A stretch of 64,000 nt of DNA from positions 1,798,001 through 1,862,000 of the forward strand of contig NZ_SNUS01000001.1 in the NCBI RefSeq assembly GCF_012027635.1. The letters are read 5' to 3'. Both the position numbers and the translations under genes were made by a program. Below, one piece after another: positions 53,039 to 62,490 of the stretch (the stretch's first letter is position 1; every line of letters starts with the position of its first letter). This DNA comes from Thermococcus sp. 21S9 (GTDB lineage Archaea; Methanobacteriota_B; Thermococci; Thermococcales; Thermococcaceae). The notes under the pieces were generated by a model. It had not been told where the DNA came from and did no database searches. It saw nothing but the letters and a program-made list of their open reading frames with translations.

Positions 53039-54169
53039 ATGGAGCTGATTGAGGTCAGTGAAGGTTCCGCGAGGTTCCTCGTACCGAAGGCCGAACGGAT
53101 CTACGACGCACCTGTCTTCTACAACCCCGTGATGGCGCTCAACAGGGACATAAGCGTCCTCGTCGCCCGTGCTCTTGAACCCAAGAGGGTTCTCGATGCG
53201 CTCTCGGCGACGGGAATACGGGGAATCCGTTACGCCCTCGAAAGTCCAGCGGAGGAAGTCTGGCTCAACGACATAAGCGACGAAGCCTACAGCCTGATGA
53301 AGCGGAACGTCGCCCTCAACTTCGAGGGGGAGCTCTACGAAGAGGGCGACCGCTCCTACCTCTGGGGCGAGAAGCTAATAGTCATAAACAAGGGCGACGC
53401 CAACAGGTTGATGGCGGAGAACTTCCGCTACTTTGACCTGGTTGATTTGGACCCCTTCGGCTCGCCGATGGAGTTCCTTGACACCGCTCTAAGGAGTGTG
53501 AAGAGGAAGGGCGTTCTGGCCGTTACAGCAACGGATACCGGAGTTCTCTGCGGGGCCTACTCAAGGGCCTGCGTGAAGAACTACCTCGCGAGGCCGATAC
53601 GGGGAGAGCTGTGCCACGAGGCCGGTTTGAGAATCCTCATCGGGACAGTGGTTAGATACTCTGCAAAGTACGACCTTGGAGTTGAAGTCCTCCTCGCCTA
53701 CTACCGCGACCACTACTTCAGGGCCTTCCTCCGCTTTAAGAGCGGGGCAACGAAGGCCGAGAGGAGCCTCGCCCAGCTCGGCTACCTCTGGCAGGAAAAA
53801 ACCGGAAGGTTCACATACGAGAAAGCCTTCCTCCCGGAGAAGCCCAAGGCCTTCGGCCCGATGTGGCTCGGCCCGCTGAAGGATTCTGAGTTCGTGGAGA
53901 AACTTTCAAAGGAGCTTGAGACCTTTGAACCGGCCCATAAGAAAACGAGGCCCTTTATAGAGCTACTCGCGGGCGAACTCGACGTCCCCTTCCACTATGA
54001 CACCCATTCACTGGCGCGGAGGAACGGCCTGGAAGTGAGGAAGGTGAGCGAAATAATTGAAAGACTTGAGAAACTCGGCTACAGGGCGAGCAGGACGCAC
54101 TTTTCTCCAACGGCGATAAAAACCGATGCCCCCTTTGAGGTGGTGCTCGATGTCCTCGGAGGCAGTTAA
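53039..54169 (+). CDS. trm1: tRNA (guanine26-N2)-dimethyltransferase Trm1
   Basis: 376 residues. SAM-binding motif [17 protein letters not shown], catalytic motif [11 protein letters not shown], and the conserved cysteine-containing [12 protein letters not shown]. It methylates G26 at the D-arm/anticodon-arm junction of tRNA. The C-terminal Trm1-specific domain (from about 265) is complete. GGTGAGAG precedes the ATG. Its last 20 bases overlap the next gene in another frame. Confidence 0.96.
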   Translation: MELIEVSEGSARFLVPKAERIYDAPVFYNPVMALNRDISVLVARALEPKRVLDALSATGIRGIRYALESPAEEVWLNDISDEAYSLMKRNVALNFEGELYEEGDRSYLWGEKLIVINKGDANRLMAENFRYFDLVDLDPFGSPMEFLDTALRSVKRKGVLAVTATDTGVLCGAYSRACVKNYLARPIRGELCHEAGLRILIGTVVRYSAKYDLGVEVLLAYYRDHYFRAFLRFKSGATKAERSLAQLGYLWQEKTGRFTYEKAFLPEKPKAFGPMWLGPLKDSEFVEKLSKELETFEPAHKKTRPFIELLAGELDVPFHYDTHSLARRNGLEVRKVSEIIERLEKLGYRASRTHFSPTAIKTDAPFEVVLDVLGGS

Positions 54170-55247
54170 ACTCGCAAGGCGCTTCTACCTCGACGAGTGG
54201 GCCGACGCGGAGCTGTACGAGAGGCTCGCCGAGTGGGAAAAGGACGAGAAGATAAGGGCAGAGTTCAAGCGTCTGGCCGAGCTTGAGCGCTGGCACGCCG
54301 AGTTCTGGAAGTCGTTCCTTGAGAAGAGAAAAGAGAAACCGCCGAGGCCGAGGGTGAACCGACTGACGGTATGGAGCGTTAAGCTCCTTCGGAAGTTCCT
54401 CGGGCCGGGTTCCGTCGCTTCCCTCCTTGAGATGGGCGAGAACAGCGCGATAGAGAAGTACTTCCGCTTCCTCAACGAATACGCCCGCGAGATGAGCGAT
54501 GAGGAACGCGAAACCCTCAGGAAGGTAATCCTTGACGAGATAGAGCACGAGAAGTTCTTCCGCGAGGAGGAGAAGGCCTTCCACGTGGAGAACATCAGGG
54601 ACCTCGTCCTCGGAATGAACGACGGCCTCGTCGAGATACTCGGGGCAGTTACGGGCCTCTCGGCGGTTTACCCGAACAACCCCCAGCTCGTCGGGATAAG
54701 CGGTCTCATCGTCGGCGTAGCAGGAGCGCTCTCGATGGCGATAGGCACCTTCGTCTCGGTCCGCTCGCAGAGGCAAGTAAAGGAATCAATCCGCTCGAGG
54801 ACCGAGGTCCTCTTCGAGGTCTCGCCCGAGAAAACGGCCGAAGAACTCAGGGAGAAGCTGGTAGAGGGCGGAATGCCCGAGGACATGGCTAAGGAGATAG
54901 CAGAGAAGCTCAAGGACAACCCTGATGCCGTTAAAAAGCTCCTTCTTCCAGAGGCCGAGGAGAACGAGGTTCGCGCCGCATTGTATACGGGCTTATCTTA
55001 CCTTCTCGGCGTCGTCTTCCCGGTTACTCCCTACTTCCTGGCCTCGAACTCGCTCACGGCGCTCGCCTTCTCGATACTCTTCGCGGGTTCGGCCCTCGCG
55101 ATAGTGGCGACGCTGATTTCGCTCCTCTCGGGGATATCGGTCAAGAAGAAGGTCGCGGAGATGGTCGCGACAGGCCTCGGCGCGGCGTTCCTGAGCTATC
55201 TCTTCGGAAGGGCTATGGAGGCAATCTTCCACGTCTCGGCGCTTTAG
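54150..55247 (+). CDS. rubrerythrin-VIT1 fusion: ferritin-like domain plus Fe/Mn membrane transporter
   Basis: 365 residues. The N-terminal 145 residues form a four-helix diiron domain with [24 protein letters not shown] and DEIEHEKFF (ExxH ligands). The C-terminal part is a VIT1/CCC1-like transporter with [14 protein letters not shown] and five helices. This architecture (MbfA type) senses or oxidises iron and exports it. GAGGTGGT precedes ATG 54150. Overlap with trm1 suggests coupled expression. Confidence 0.92.
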   Translation: MSSEAVKLARRFYLDEWADAELYERLAEWEKDEKIRAEFKRLAELERWHAEFWKSFLEKRKEKPPRPRVNRLTVWSVKLLRKFLGPGSVASLLEMGENSAIEKYFRFLNEYAREMSDEERETLRKVILDEIEHEKFFREEEKAFHVENIRDLVLGMNDGLVEILGAVTGLSAVYPNNPQLVGISGLIVGVAGALSMAIGTFVSVRSQRQVKESIRSRTEVLFEVSPEKTAEELREKLVEGGMPEDMAKEIAEKLKDNPDAVKKLLLPEAEENEVRAALYTGLSYLLGVVFPVTPYFLASNSLTALAFSILFAGSALAIVATLISLLSGISVKKKVAEMVATGLGAAFLSYLFGRAMEAIFHVSAL

Positions 55248-55648
55248 AGGTAGACCACCTCAACGCCGAGCTTTTCCGCTATTTTTCCCTGCCTCTCATC
55301 GGCCGTCGCGAGCCTTCCGTACTTGAGGGCCTGGGCGATGTAAAGGGCGTCGTAGATTGGTATGCCGTTTTCAAGGGCAACCTTCTCGCCCTCAGGAAGG
55401 TATTCAATGGGATTCTCGTAGATGATAATCTCCCTCGTTGCGTGGAGGTAGTCCAGCAACCTCTGGGCGGTTTCAAAGTTTATGTCCCTGTACAGGCGGT
55501 AGCGTTTCCAGACGGCGTTTGCCCCTCCAATTAAGGCAAGCTCCAGAGAGGTGATTTCTCGGTTCTTCCTCAGGAAAGCGGAAACCCCTCTCCAGCCCTC
55601 CTCCTTGAGGAGGTACTTGATGAGGGCCGAGGTGTCAATTACTATCAC
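55244..55648 (-). CDS. PIN-domain VapC toxin (RNase)
   Basis: 134 residues. The PIN acidic tetrad is present: Asp in VIDTSALIKYL, Glu in SLELALIGGANAVWK, Asp in IPIYDALYIAQAL and Asp in ATADERQGK. VapC cleaves tRNA or rRNA unless bound by VapB. GTG 55648 follows GAGGGG; GTG 55654 is an alternative. The gene overlaps vapB by 14 bases and ends four bases into the convergent rubrerythrin-VIT gene. Confidence 0.9.
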   Translation of the reverse strand: MIVIDTSALIKYLLKEEGWRGVSAFLRKNREITSLELALIGGANAVWKRYRLYRDINFETAQRLLDYLHATREIIIYENPIEYLPEGEKVALENGIPIYDALYIAQALKYGRLATADERQGKIAEKLGVEVVYL

Positions 55649-55856
55649 GGTCACCCCTCACGAGCTTTGTCGCCTTCCCCTTGGGCAACTCGGGCACGTT
55701 CTCAAGGAACGAGTCTATCTCGTCCAGCAGTTTTTCCCTCTCAATTTCCATTACCCTGAGTTCTATGAACCGCCGTATCTCCTCGCTCCAGTTGATGTTG
55801 TACTTCTTCATCTTCTCCTTAAGCTCGTCGGGAACGCGGACGCTTATGACCGCCAT
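55635..55856 (-). CDS. VapB-like ribbon-helix-helix antitoxin
   Basis: 73 residues. The N-terminal MAVISVRVPDELKEKMKKY is a ribbon-helix-helix DNA-binding domain; the C-terminal ENVPELPKGKATKLVRGD wraps the toxin. First gene of the vapBC pair. The start at 55856 follows GGTGG. Confidence 0.87.
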   Translation of the reverse strand: MAVISVRVPDELKEKMKKYNINWSEEIRRFIELRVMEIEREKLLDEIDSFLENVPELPKGKATKLVRGDRDSN

Positions 55857-55903
55857 ACAACCACCGTTTACAGAAACGCATTACAGAGATATAAACGTTC
55901 CCG

Positions 55904-57304
55904 TCATACCTTCACGTGCTTCCACTTGCCCTTCCTGAAAATCCACCAGTACATTCCTGCGCTCGTGAAGGTCTCGAGGCTCATCGCAATCCACGCCGCT
56001 ATAACGCCGAGACCCTCGAAGGTAAAGCCCGGGAACGTGAATCCGAGCAGGTGAAAGCTCGGAATCGAGAACCCGAAGCCGAGAAGGTAGGCAGGGATAA
56101 TCCGGAACAGGAGCTTGCTTATCGCGGTAACGTACATCGGGCTCTTGGTGTCGCCGGCTCCCCTTAGAGCCCCGCTGAGGACGAAGACCCACGCGAGGGG
56201 AACCTCACTCACGCCAACGATTATGAGGTAGATGCTCGCGAGGTGAAGGACCTCGGCGTAGTTCGGGTCGTTCGGGTTGAGGAAGGGCATGACGAGGTAG
56301 CGCGGGAAGAGGATTAGCACCGCGCCCATGACGCCCATGAAGAGGCCTGCCATCTTCATAGCTTCATAAACCGTCCTCTCGGCCTCTTCGGGCTTCCCGG
56401 CGCCAAGGTTCTGGCCTACCAGGGCCGATGTTGCGACGTTGAAGCCGAAGGCAGGCATGTAGGCGATGCTCTCAATCCTGAGGCCTATCTGGTGCGCCGC
56501 GAGGGCAACGTCACCGAAGCGGGTGACTATGCTCATGTAGAGGAAGTTGTAGAAGCTGAAGAGGCTCCTCTCAACGAGCGTCGGCGTGCCTATGCGGACT
56601 ATCTTCTCCACTATCTCCCGGTTAAAGCGCCAGTTCGGCTCGAACTTCAGGATGAGCCGGTTGGATAGCAGGAGAACCAGAAGAACAACGAGTGCCGAGC
56701 TTATGCCGATTCCAGATGCCCAGGCCGCTCCAACGGCTCCGAGCCTCGGAAAGCCGAGCTTCCCGTAGATTAGGAGGTAGTCAAAGAGCGCGTTGAGAAC
56801 GTTCATCAGGATTCCTACCTTCATAGGGGTCTTTGTATCGCCGGCTCCCCTGAGGGCCGAGTTTATCGTGAAGACCACGAAGCGGACGGGATAGAACAGG
56901 AAAACGACCTTGAGGTAGGCGTAGGCGAGACTTAAAAGCTCTCCCTTCGCGCCCATGATTCTCAGCACGTCGTCGCCGAAGAACCAGCCGAAGAGGAGAA
57001 CCGGGATTCCGAGGAGAAAAGCCAGGTAGAGGCTCTGCTCGAGAACGAGCTCCGCCCGCCTGAAGTCCTTTGCACCTATCGCGCGCGCGACGAGGGCGAG
57101 GGTTCCGACGGAGACCGACATCATTATCGGGAACATGAACCAGCTGACCTGTCCGCCGAGGCCCACCGCGGCTATCGCCAGGGAACTCACGTGGCCGACC
57201 ATCAAGGTGTCCACTAAGTTGAGAAGGGTCTGGGAGATGTTGGCGATGATAGCGGGCCACGCAAGTTGCCATATCCTGCGCTGGGTCTCGTTGCGGAGTA
57301 TCAT
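55904..57304 (-). CDS. MATE-family multidrug/sodium antiporter
   Basis: 466-residue protein of 12 helices in two homologous halves, each with the MATE patterns (LVDTLMVGHVSSLAIAAVGL; later YNFLYMSIVTRFGDVALAAH and LSGALRGAGDTKSP). Exports cationic compounds using Na+ or H+. GAGGGG lies nine bases before ATG 57304. Monocistronic. Confidence 0.94.
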   Translation of the reverse strand: MILRNETQRRIWQLAWPAIIANISQTLLNLVDTLMVGHVSSLAIAAVGLGGQVSWFMFPIMMSVSVGTLALVARAIGAKDFRRAELVLEQSLYLAFLLGIPVLLFGWFFGDDVLRIMGAKGELLSLAYAYLKVVFLFYPVRFVVFTINSALRGAGDTKTPMKVGILMNVLNALFDYLLIYGKLGFPRLGAVGAAWASGIGISSALVVLLVLLLSNRLILKFEPNWRFNREIVEKIVRIGTPTLVERSLFSFYNFLYMSIVTRFGDVALAAHQIGLRIESIAYMPAFGFNVATSALVGQNLGAGKPEEAERTVYEAMKMAGLFMGVMGAVLILFPRYLVMPFLNPNDPNYAEVLHLASIYLIIVGVSEVPLAWVFVLSGALRGAGDTKSPMYVTAISKLLFRIIPAYLLGFGFSIPSFHLLGFTFPGFTFEGLGVIAAWIAMSLETFTSAGMYWWIFRKGKWKHVKV

Positions 57305-57409
57305 TAAGATGCCCCTCTAAACGGGCAAAAGAGCGTTTTAGTTAATAAGGGTTACGGTCTCGCGAACGAATGAACAGAATGGAACGCAATGAAACAAAAG
57401 AAAAGGGGT

Positions 57410-57601
57410 TCAGTAGGAGAGGTTCCTCTTCTTCTTCCACTTGTGGCTCCAGCTGTACTTTCTCATTCTCCTGCTCCTGCCGAAGCCACAGGCGGCGCAG
57501 TAGCCCTTCTTGACGTTGAAGGCCCTCCTACCACAGCGCCTGCACCTGATGTGGGTAGGGGTCCTATTGCGCTTGCCCTTCGGCGCGGTTCCGGCTCCCA
57601 T
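57410..57601 (-). CDS. large-subunit ribosomal protein eL37
   Basis: 63-residue, very basic protein with the zinc-binding CRRC...CAAC pairs and the conserved start [16 protein letters not shown]. Binds 23S rRNA. It lies 15 bases downstream of the LSm gene, an arrangement common to archaea. Confidence 0.97.
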   Translation of the reverse strand: MGAGTAPKGKRNRTPTHIRCRRCGRRAFNVKKGYCAACGFGRSRRMRKYSWSHKWKKKRNLSY

Positions 57602-57616
57602 GGTATCACCCCGTCA

Positions 57617-57847
57617 TCACTCTATCTCGACCGGGGAGATGGCCAGAACGTTGTCTCCCCTGATGACGATTTTACCGTACTTCTTAATCTCCTCGCCGTC
57701 CTGCATGAGCGAGGCGTCGGCGAGGACGACGTTCAGGTGGATGTCGTAACCGATGAGCCTTCCCCTGAACTCGCCACCCCTCTTGAGGAGCACGAGGACA
57801 TCCTTGTCAAGGGACCTGTGAATAACATCGAGTGGTCTTTCCGCCAT
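57617..57847 (-). CDS. LSm (Sm-like) RNA-binding protein
   Basis: 76 residues with Sm1 (VLVLLKRGGEFRGRLIGYDIHLNVVL) and Sm2 (KIVIRGDNVLAISP) motifs. It forms a heptameric ring that binds U-rich RNA. ATG 57847 follows GGAGGTG; the frame open to 57871 is upstream noise. First gene of the pair with eL37. Confidence 0.96.
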   Translation of the reverse strand: MAERPLDVIHRSLDKDVLVLLKRGGEFRGRLIGYDIHLNVVLADASLMQDGEEIKKYGKIVIRGDNVLAISPVEIE

Positions 57848-57996
57848 TTTCACGCACCTCCAAACAATCAAAGCTCATAGCCTAAACGACGGGAACGGTT
57901 TATAACTCTTTCCGTTTTTCGGCATCGTCAGAACTCCAAGGGAGGCCCCAAAACATTTTTATGAAATTCGCCCGCTCAACTCTCAGGTGATAGAGC

Positions 57997-59706
57997 ATGG
58001 GAGAGCCCGACAAGTATGAGATTCTTCAGGATTTGATGAGGAGGCGAGGTTTCGCGTGGGGTAGCTTTGAAATCTACGGCGGTTCACGCGGATTCTACGA
58101 CTACGGCCCGCTCGGCGCGACGATAAAGAGGAAGATAGAGCGGAAGATAAGAGAAGCCTTCCAGAGGGAAGGCTTCTTCGAGCTCGAAACGCCTGACATA
58201 ACGCCCGAGAAGGTCTTCATAGCGAGCGGACACGTGGAGAAGTTCGTAGACCCCCTCGTCGAGTGTAAGAAGTGCGGTGCCCGCTTCAGGGCCGACCACC
58301 TCGTCGAGGAAGCCCTTAGCATGGACGTCGAGGGGTTATCGGCTGAGGAACTCACGAAGCTCATCAGGGAGCACAACATTCGCTGTCCCGAGTGCGGTGG
58401 GGAGCTGAGCGACGTCTGGTACTTCAACCTCATGTTCGAGACGAAAATCGGCCCCTACGGCGACCAGAAGGGCTACCTGAGGCCAGAAACTGCCCAGGGC
58501 ATATTCGTGAACTTCAAAAGGCTGAACGCCTTCGCAAGGAACAAGCTCCCCTTCGGCGTCTTCCAGATTGGGAAAGCTTACAGAAACGAGATTTCACCGA
58601 GGCAGGGGATGTTGAGGCTCAGGGAGTTCACGCAGGCCGAGGCCGAGATATTCTTCAACCCGAAGGAAACCGAACACCCGCACTTCGACGAGGTCAAGGA
58701 CGAGGTTCTGAGGCTCTACCCGATAGAGCACCAGCTCAAGAACCTTGGCGAGATTGAGCTCACCGCCGAGGAGGCGGTAAAGAGGGGCTACATCATGAAC
58801 ACCTTCTTCGCCTACTACATGGTCATGGTCAAGAGAACCCTCCTCGACATCGGCATTCCGGAGGACAAGATACGCTTCCGCCAGCAACTGCCGGAGGAGA
58901 GGGCGCACTACTCGCGCGACACCTGGGACGCGGAAATCCACAGCGAGCGCTTCGGCTGGGTCGAGTGCGTTGGAATAGCGAACAGGGGAGACTACGACTT
59001 AAGCCGGCACATGCGCGAGAGCGGAGCCGACCTTACGGTGCTCATCCACTACGACGAGCCGAAAATCGTGAGGAAGCTGGAGGTTTCCCTCAACCTCAAG
59101 CGCGTCGGTCCGAAGCTGAGGAAAGACGCCAAGAGGATAAACGAGCTCATCAAGGGCTGGGACGAGGAGAAGAAGCGCGAGCTGGTTGAGCTTCTTGAGA
59201 ATGAGGGCAAGGTCACGATTGAGGGCTACGAGCTGGAGAAGGACGACTTCATAATCAGGGAAGTCGAGGAAAAGATAACGGGCGAGAAAATAGTCCCCCA
59301 TGTGCTGGAGCCGAGTTTCGGAATAGACAGGCCCTTCTACCTGCTCCTCGAGAACAGCCTCGTCATCGAGGAGGACAGGACTTACCTCAGGCTCAAGAAG
59401 GACATGGCGCCGATTGAGGTTGCCGTCCTCCCGCTCGTGGCCAAAGAACCGCTTAAGGGCATAGCCTACGACGTCTTCAGAAAGCTCCAGAAAGCGGGCT
59501 TTATAGCGGTCTACGACGAGAAAGACACCATCGGAAAGCGCTACCTCCGCTACGACGAGATTGGAACGCCCTACTGCGTGACCATCGACAACCAGACGCC
59601 CGAGGACAACACGGTGACGATTCGCGACCGCGACACGAGGGAGCAGGTAAGGGTGAGCATCGAGGAGCTACCGTCAAAGCTCAGGGAGCTGATTTTTGGG
59701 GAGTGA
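57997..59706 (+). CDS. glyS: glycyl-tRNA synthetase
   Basis: 569-residue class II alpha2-type GlyRS. Core motifs: GGSRGFYDYGPLG (motif 1 region), zinc-like CKKCGARF and CPECGGEL pairs, FNLMFETKIGP, motif 2 RNEISPRQGMLRLREFTQAE, motif 3 EPSFGIDRPFYLLL, and the anticodon-binding domain from about residue 470. It charges tRNA-Gly. The ATG follows GGTGAT. First of three genes with DUF402 and DUF167. Confidence 0.97.
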   Translation: MGEPDKYEILQDLMRRRGFAWGSFEIYGGSRGFYDYGPLGATIKRKIERKIREAFQREGFFELETPDITPEKVFIASGHVEKFVDPLVECKKCGARFRADHLVEEALSMDVEGLSAEELTKLIREHNIRCPECGGELSDVWYFNLMFETKIGPYGDQKGYLRPETAQGIFVNFKRLNAFARNKLPFGVFQIGKAYRNEISPRQGMLRLREFTQAEAEIFFNPKETEHPHFDEVKDEVLRLYPIEHQLKNLGEIELTAEEAVKRGYIMNTFFAYYMVMVKRTLLDIGIPEDKIRFRQQLPEERAHYSRDTWDAEIHSERFGWVECVGIANRGDYDLSRHMRESGADLTVLIHYDEPKIVRKLEVSLNLKRVGPKLRKDAKRINELIKGWDEEKKRELVELLENEGKVTIEGYELEKDDFIIREVEEKITGEKIVPHVLEPSFGIDRPFYLLLENSLVIEEDRTYLRLKKDMAPIEVAVLPLVAKEPLKGIAYDVFRKLQKAGFIAVYDEKDTIGKRYLRYDEIGTPYCVTIDNQTPEDNTVTIRDRDTREQVRVSIEELPSKLRELIFGE

Positions 59707-59740
59707 GTCCCCGTTTCCTACACTCTTTCTGGTGGGAGAC

Positions 59741-60244
59741 ATGAAAATCCACCTTATCTACCGGCGGATTCCGAACCGGGTTCTCGAACGGGACGACGAA
59801 GTTGTGGCAGATTTGGGCGATGTAATCGTCGCCAAGGCCAAGTTCGAAGGAATGCTCGCCCCTCTGAGGGTGAACGGAGTCGAAGTCATCAGAAACGGCT
59901 ACACCATGCTCTACTTCGCCTTCGTCGGAAAGAACTACGACATCTTAAAGGTCTACGATGAGCGGGGCAACTTCAGGGGACTCTACGTTGATGTCTTAGC
60001 ATACACGAAGCGCGAGGGAAACACCTTGGAGATGCTCGATTTGTTTCTCGACGTTTTCATCTTCCCGGACGGGAAAGCGTTCCTCCTCGACGAGGACGAG
60101 CTTGAGATGGCCCTCAACTACGGGCTGATTGACAGGGAAACCTACGATTTTGCCTACTCCGTCGCGAGGGAGATACTCGAAAAGGCCGGGCGCGGTGAAT
60201 TTCCACCCGAAATCGTGTGGAAGTACGGGGAGGGTTCGAGATGA
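59741..60244 (+). CDS. DUF402 family protein (FAU-1-like RNA-binding domain)
   Basis: 167 residues with the DUF402 pattern DILKVYDERGNFRGLYVDV and the end DLFLDVFIFPDG...LDEDEL. DUF402 is also the C-terminal domain of FAU-1/RNase E-G-like proteins that bind AU-rich RNA. ATG 59741 follows GGTGGGAG. The next gene starts in its stop codon (ATGA). Confidence 0.82.
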   Translation: MKIHLIYRRIPNRVLERDDEVVADLGDVIVAKAKFEGMLAPLRVNGVEVIRNGYTMLYFAFVGKNYDILKVYDERGNFRGLYVDVLAYTKREGNTLEMLDLFLDVFIFPDGKAFLLDEDELEMALNYGLIDRETYDFAYSVAREILEKAGRGEFPPEIVWKYGEGSR

Positions 60245-60528
60245 GCGCAAAATTCATAAAGGAGACGAAAGAGGGAACGCTCCTTCTCGTTTACGTCCAG
60301 CCGAAGGCAAAGAAGAACGAGATTGAAGGAATCGACGAGTGGCGTGGAAGATTGAAGGTCAGGGTGAAGGCCCCGCCCGTTGGAGGAAAGGCGAACAAGG
60401 AACTCGTTAAGTTCCTCTCGAAGGTTTTAGGGGCTGATATCGAACTGGTTCGCGGAGAGACGAGCAGAGAGAAGGATTTGCTGGTCAGGCTGAGCGCGGA
60501 GGAGGTAAAGGGAAAGCTGGGGCTTTAA
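60241..60528 (+). CDS. DUF167 (YggU) family protein
   Basis: 95 residues with the family block YVQPKAKKNEI...LKVRVKAPPVGGKANKELVKFLSKVLG. The alpha/beta fold is known but the function is not. It starts through ATGA overlap with DUF402 and ends directly at the stop of the convergent gap gene. Confidence 0.9.
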   Translation: MSAKFIKETKEGTLLLVYVQPKAKKNEIEGIDEWRGRLKVRVKAPPVGGKANKELVKFLSKVLGADIELVRGETSREKDLLVRLSAEEVKGKLGL

Positions 60529-61536
60529 TCACTTCAAAATCCCCAGGCTCTCGTTCGTCTTCTTTATGCTCTCCCACTTGTCCGCGAGCTCGAACATCGC
60601 CCTTATCGCGTCGATGTTCTCCGGAACCACGTCGCTCTCCTGATGCACTGCCTGAATGTAGAACAGCCTGTTTCCACGCACGTTTACGCTCTCCTTCCAG
60701 ACGGCTATCTCGTAGAGGTTGTTCCACTCGCGGTGCAGGTCGCGGGCGAACTCTATGAGCTGGGCGGTGCTCTCGAAGCCCTTCTCCTTCTCGAAGAGCA
60801 GAACGCGCGTGGTGTTCTCAAAGATATCCACGACGTCCTTCGCCTCGACCGGCTTCTTCAGCTCAACCATTACGCTGTGAACGTGCATGAGTGTCGTCGG
60901 AACGACGAAGGCGCTCGTCTCGATGTTAATCGGTATAACCGTCTGGACGTCCGGCCCGTGGTGGGAAGGAACGGTAACGCTCGGCGTTATGGCGTTTATC
61001 GGCCCTCTCTTAGTGTCGTTGGGGTCAGCTGCCCTTCTAATCATGACCGCGTAAACGTAATCGATGTACTCCTGAATCGCGCTCAGCGTTCTGGTTAAAC
61101 CCGTCGTGTTGCAGGAGACGACGCGGACGTAGTCCTTGCCGAGGGCCTTCTCGTAGTTGGCTTGGGCCACGAAGGAAACCTCGGCGACGTTCGCCTTCTC
61201 ACCGCCCTGGAAAACGGCTTTAACCCCGGCCTTCTCGTAGAGGGCCTTGTTTTTCGCCCCCATTCCTCCGGGGGTTGCGTCCACGATTACGTCAACCTCG
61301 TTGAGAAGGTCCTCCAGCGTTCCGGCAACCTCGAAGCCAGCCTTCTCAAACCTTGGCAGGAACTCCTCGCTCGCGGCGTAGACCGGGATTCCAAGTTCCC
61401 TCGCGCGGTAGGCTTCGAAGTCCGGCTTGGTCTTGGTTACGCCGATGAGCTTCATATCGTCCTGTTTGGTTACGGCGTAGGCGACACGCTTTCCTATCGT
61501 GCCGTAGCCGTTGATTCCTACCTTAACCCTGGCCAT
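60529..61536 (-). CDS. gap: type II glyceraldehyde-3-phosphate dehydrogenase (phosphorylating)
   Basis: 335-residue archaeal GAPDH. Rossmann start [18 protein letters not shown], catalytic cysteine in [11 protein letters not shown] (near residue 140) and the conserved [15 protein letters not shown]. In Thermococcales it works in the gluconeogenic direction, because glycolysis uses GAPOR. ATG 61536 sits at the end of the longer frame, after GGTGG. A Tgr-like palindrome lies upstream of the promoter. Confidence 0.96.
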   Translation of the reverse strand: MARVKVGINGYGTIGKRVAYAVTKQDDMKLIGVTKTKPDFEAYRARELGIPVYAASEEFLPRFEKAGFEVAGTLEDLLNEVDVIVDATPGGMGAKNKALYEKAGVKAVFQGGEKANVAEVSFVAQANYEKALGKDYVRVVSCNTTGLTRTLSAIQEYIDYVYAVMIRRAADPNDTKRGPINAITPSVTVPSHHGPDVQTVIPINIETSAFVVPTTLMHVHSVMVELKKPVEAKDVVDIFENTTRVLLFEKEKGFESTAQLIEFARDLHREWNNLYEIAVWKESVNVRGNRLFYIQAVHQESDVVPENIDAIRAMFELADKWESIKKTNESLGILK

Positions 61537-61568
61537 GGCAACCACCGGGAGTTTTATAGCGATAAAAT

Positions 61569-61577
61569 ACTTAAACC
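61569..61577 (-). promoter_or_regulatory. TATA promoter of gap
   Basis: Minus-strand GTTTAAGTA after AAG is a TATA-like element centred about 37 bases before ATG 61536, so the leader would be about 10 bases. Confidence 0.55.
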
Positions 61578-61581
61578 TTGT

Positions 61582-61598
61582 TTTCACTCGTGGTGAAA
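61582..61598. promoter_or_regulatory. Tgr/TGM-like palindrome upstream of the gap promoter
   Basis: TTTCAC-N5-GTGAAA, a perfect inverted repeat that differs from the Thermococcales glycolytic motif TATCAC-N5-GTGATA by one symmetric base per arm. It lies 5 bases upstream of the TATA element. In gluconeogenic genes, TGM placed upstream of BRE/TATA gives Tgr-dependent activation. Confidence 0.6.
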
Positions 61599-61691
61599 AG
61601 CACTTCAAGAAGTGGCTGTTTTGACATTCTCCTGCAAAACCCCTCCGCTGGCGTTATAAGTCCCTAAGTTGAAAATTCTCCGGTGGTGGGA

Positions 61692-62450
61692 ATGTTCGCG
61701 GAGATACTGACGGTAGGCGACGAGCTCCTCACGGGGAACACCGTTGACAACAACTCCGCCTTCATAGCCCAGAAACTCACCGAGCGGGGCTACTGGGTGA
61801 GGAGGAAAACGACTGTGGGAGACGACGTGGAGGAGATAAAGACCGTCCTCAGAGAAATCCTAGTGAGAAAACCCGAGGTTCTGGTTATTTCCGGCGGTCT
61901 CGGCCCGACCCACGACGACGTTACGATGTTGGCGGTTGCGGAAGCCCTCAATAGGAGGCTCGTCCTCTGCGAGGAGTGTCTTGAAAGGATTAGAGCGTTT
62001 TACCGCGAGCTTTACGAGAAGGGCCTCATAGACGACCCTGAGCTGAACGAGGCGAGAAGAAAGATGGCCTACCTGCCGGAGGGCGCGGAACCGCTTGAGA
62101 ACACCGAGGGCGCCGCTCCGGGAGCGTACATCGAGCACGGGGGTGTTAAGATATTCGTCCTTCCCGGAATGCCGCGCGAGATGAAGGCGATGCTCGAGAA
62201 GGAAGTCCTCCCAAGGCTTGGGAAGAAGAAGTTCGTCCAGAGAAAGCTACTGGCGGAGATAACGGACGAGAGCAAGCTCGCGCCGATACTCAACGAGACG
62301 CTGGAGCGCTTCAAGGTTAGAATCCACTCCTCGCCGAAGGGCTTCGGGAAGTACATCGGGATAATCCTCTTCGGTGAAAGCGAGGAGGAGATAGAGCGCG
62401 CGAAGGCCTTCATGGAGTCAAAGGGAATCCGCTTCGAGGAGGGCTGGTAA
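61692..62450 (+). CDS. CinA-like / MoaB-Mog domain protein
   Basis: 252 residues. MoCF-binding fold: EILTVGDELLTGNTVDNNSAF, then VISGGLGPTHDDVT, and VFVLPGMPREM-like block (IFVLPGMPREMKAML). These are the CinA N-terminal motifs (NMN deamidase-related, competence/damage-inducible protein homologue). No C-terminal deamidase domain, so pyridine-nucleotide or molybdopterin-like ligands are possible. ATG 61692 follows GGTGGTGG. Confidence 0.88.
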   Translation: MFAEILTVGDELLTGNTVDNNSAFIAQKLTERGYWVRRKTTVGDDVEEIKTVLREILVRKPEVLVISGGLGPTHDDVTMLAVAEALNRRLVLCEECLERIRAFYRELYEKGLIDDPELNEARRKMAYLPEGAEPLENTEGAAPGAYIEHGGVKIFVLPGMPREMKAMLEKEVLPRLGKKKFVQRKLLAEITDESKLAPILNETLERFKVRIHSSPKGFGKYIGIILFGESEEEIERAKAFMESKGIRFEEGW

Positions 62451-62490
62451 CCTTTAAATTCTCTCCTCCAAGTTCGTTAGGGGTGAGAGG

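Noticed and set aside
61615-61680. CTCCGCTGGCG upstream of the CinA-like gene as a third copy of the structured element
   Set aside because: Only the eight-base CGCTGGCG core is shared; the hairpin and flanks are missing, so it is probably chance.
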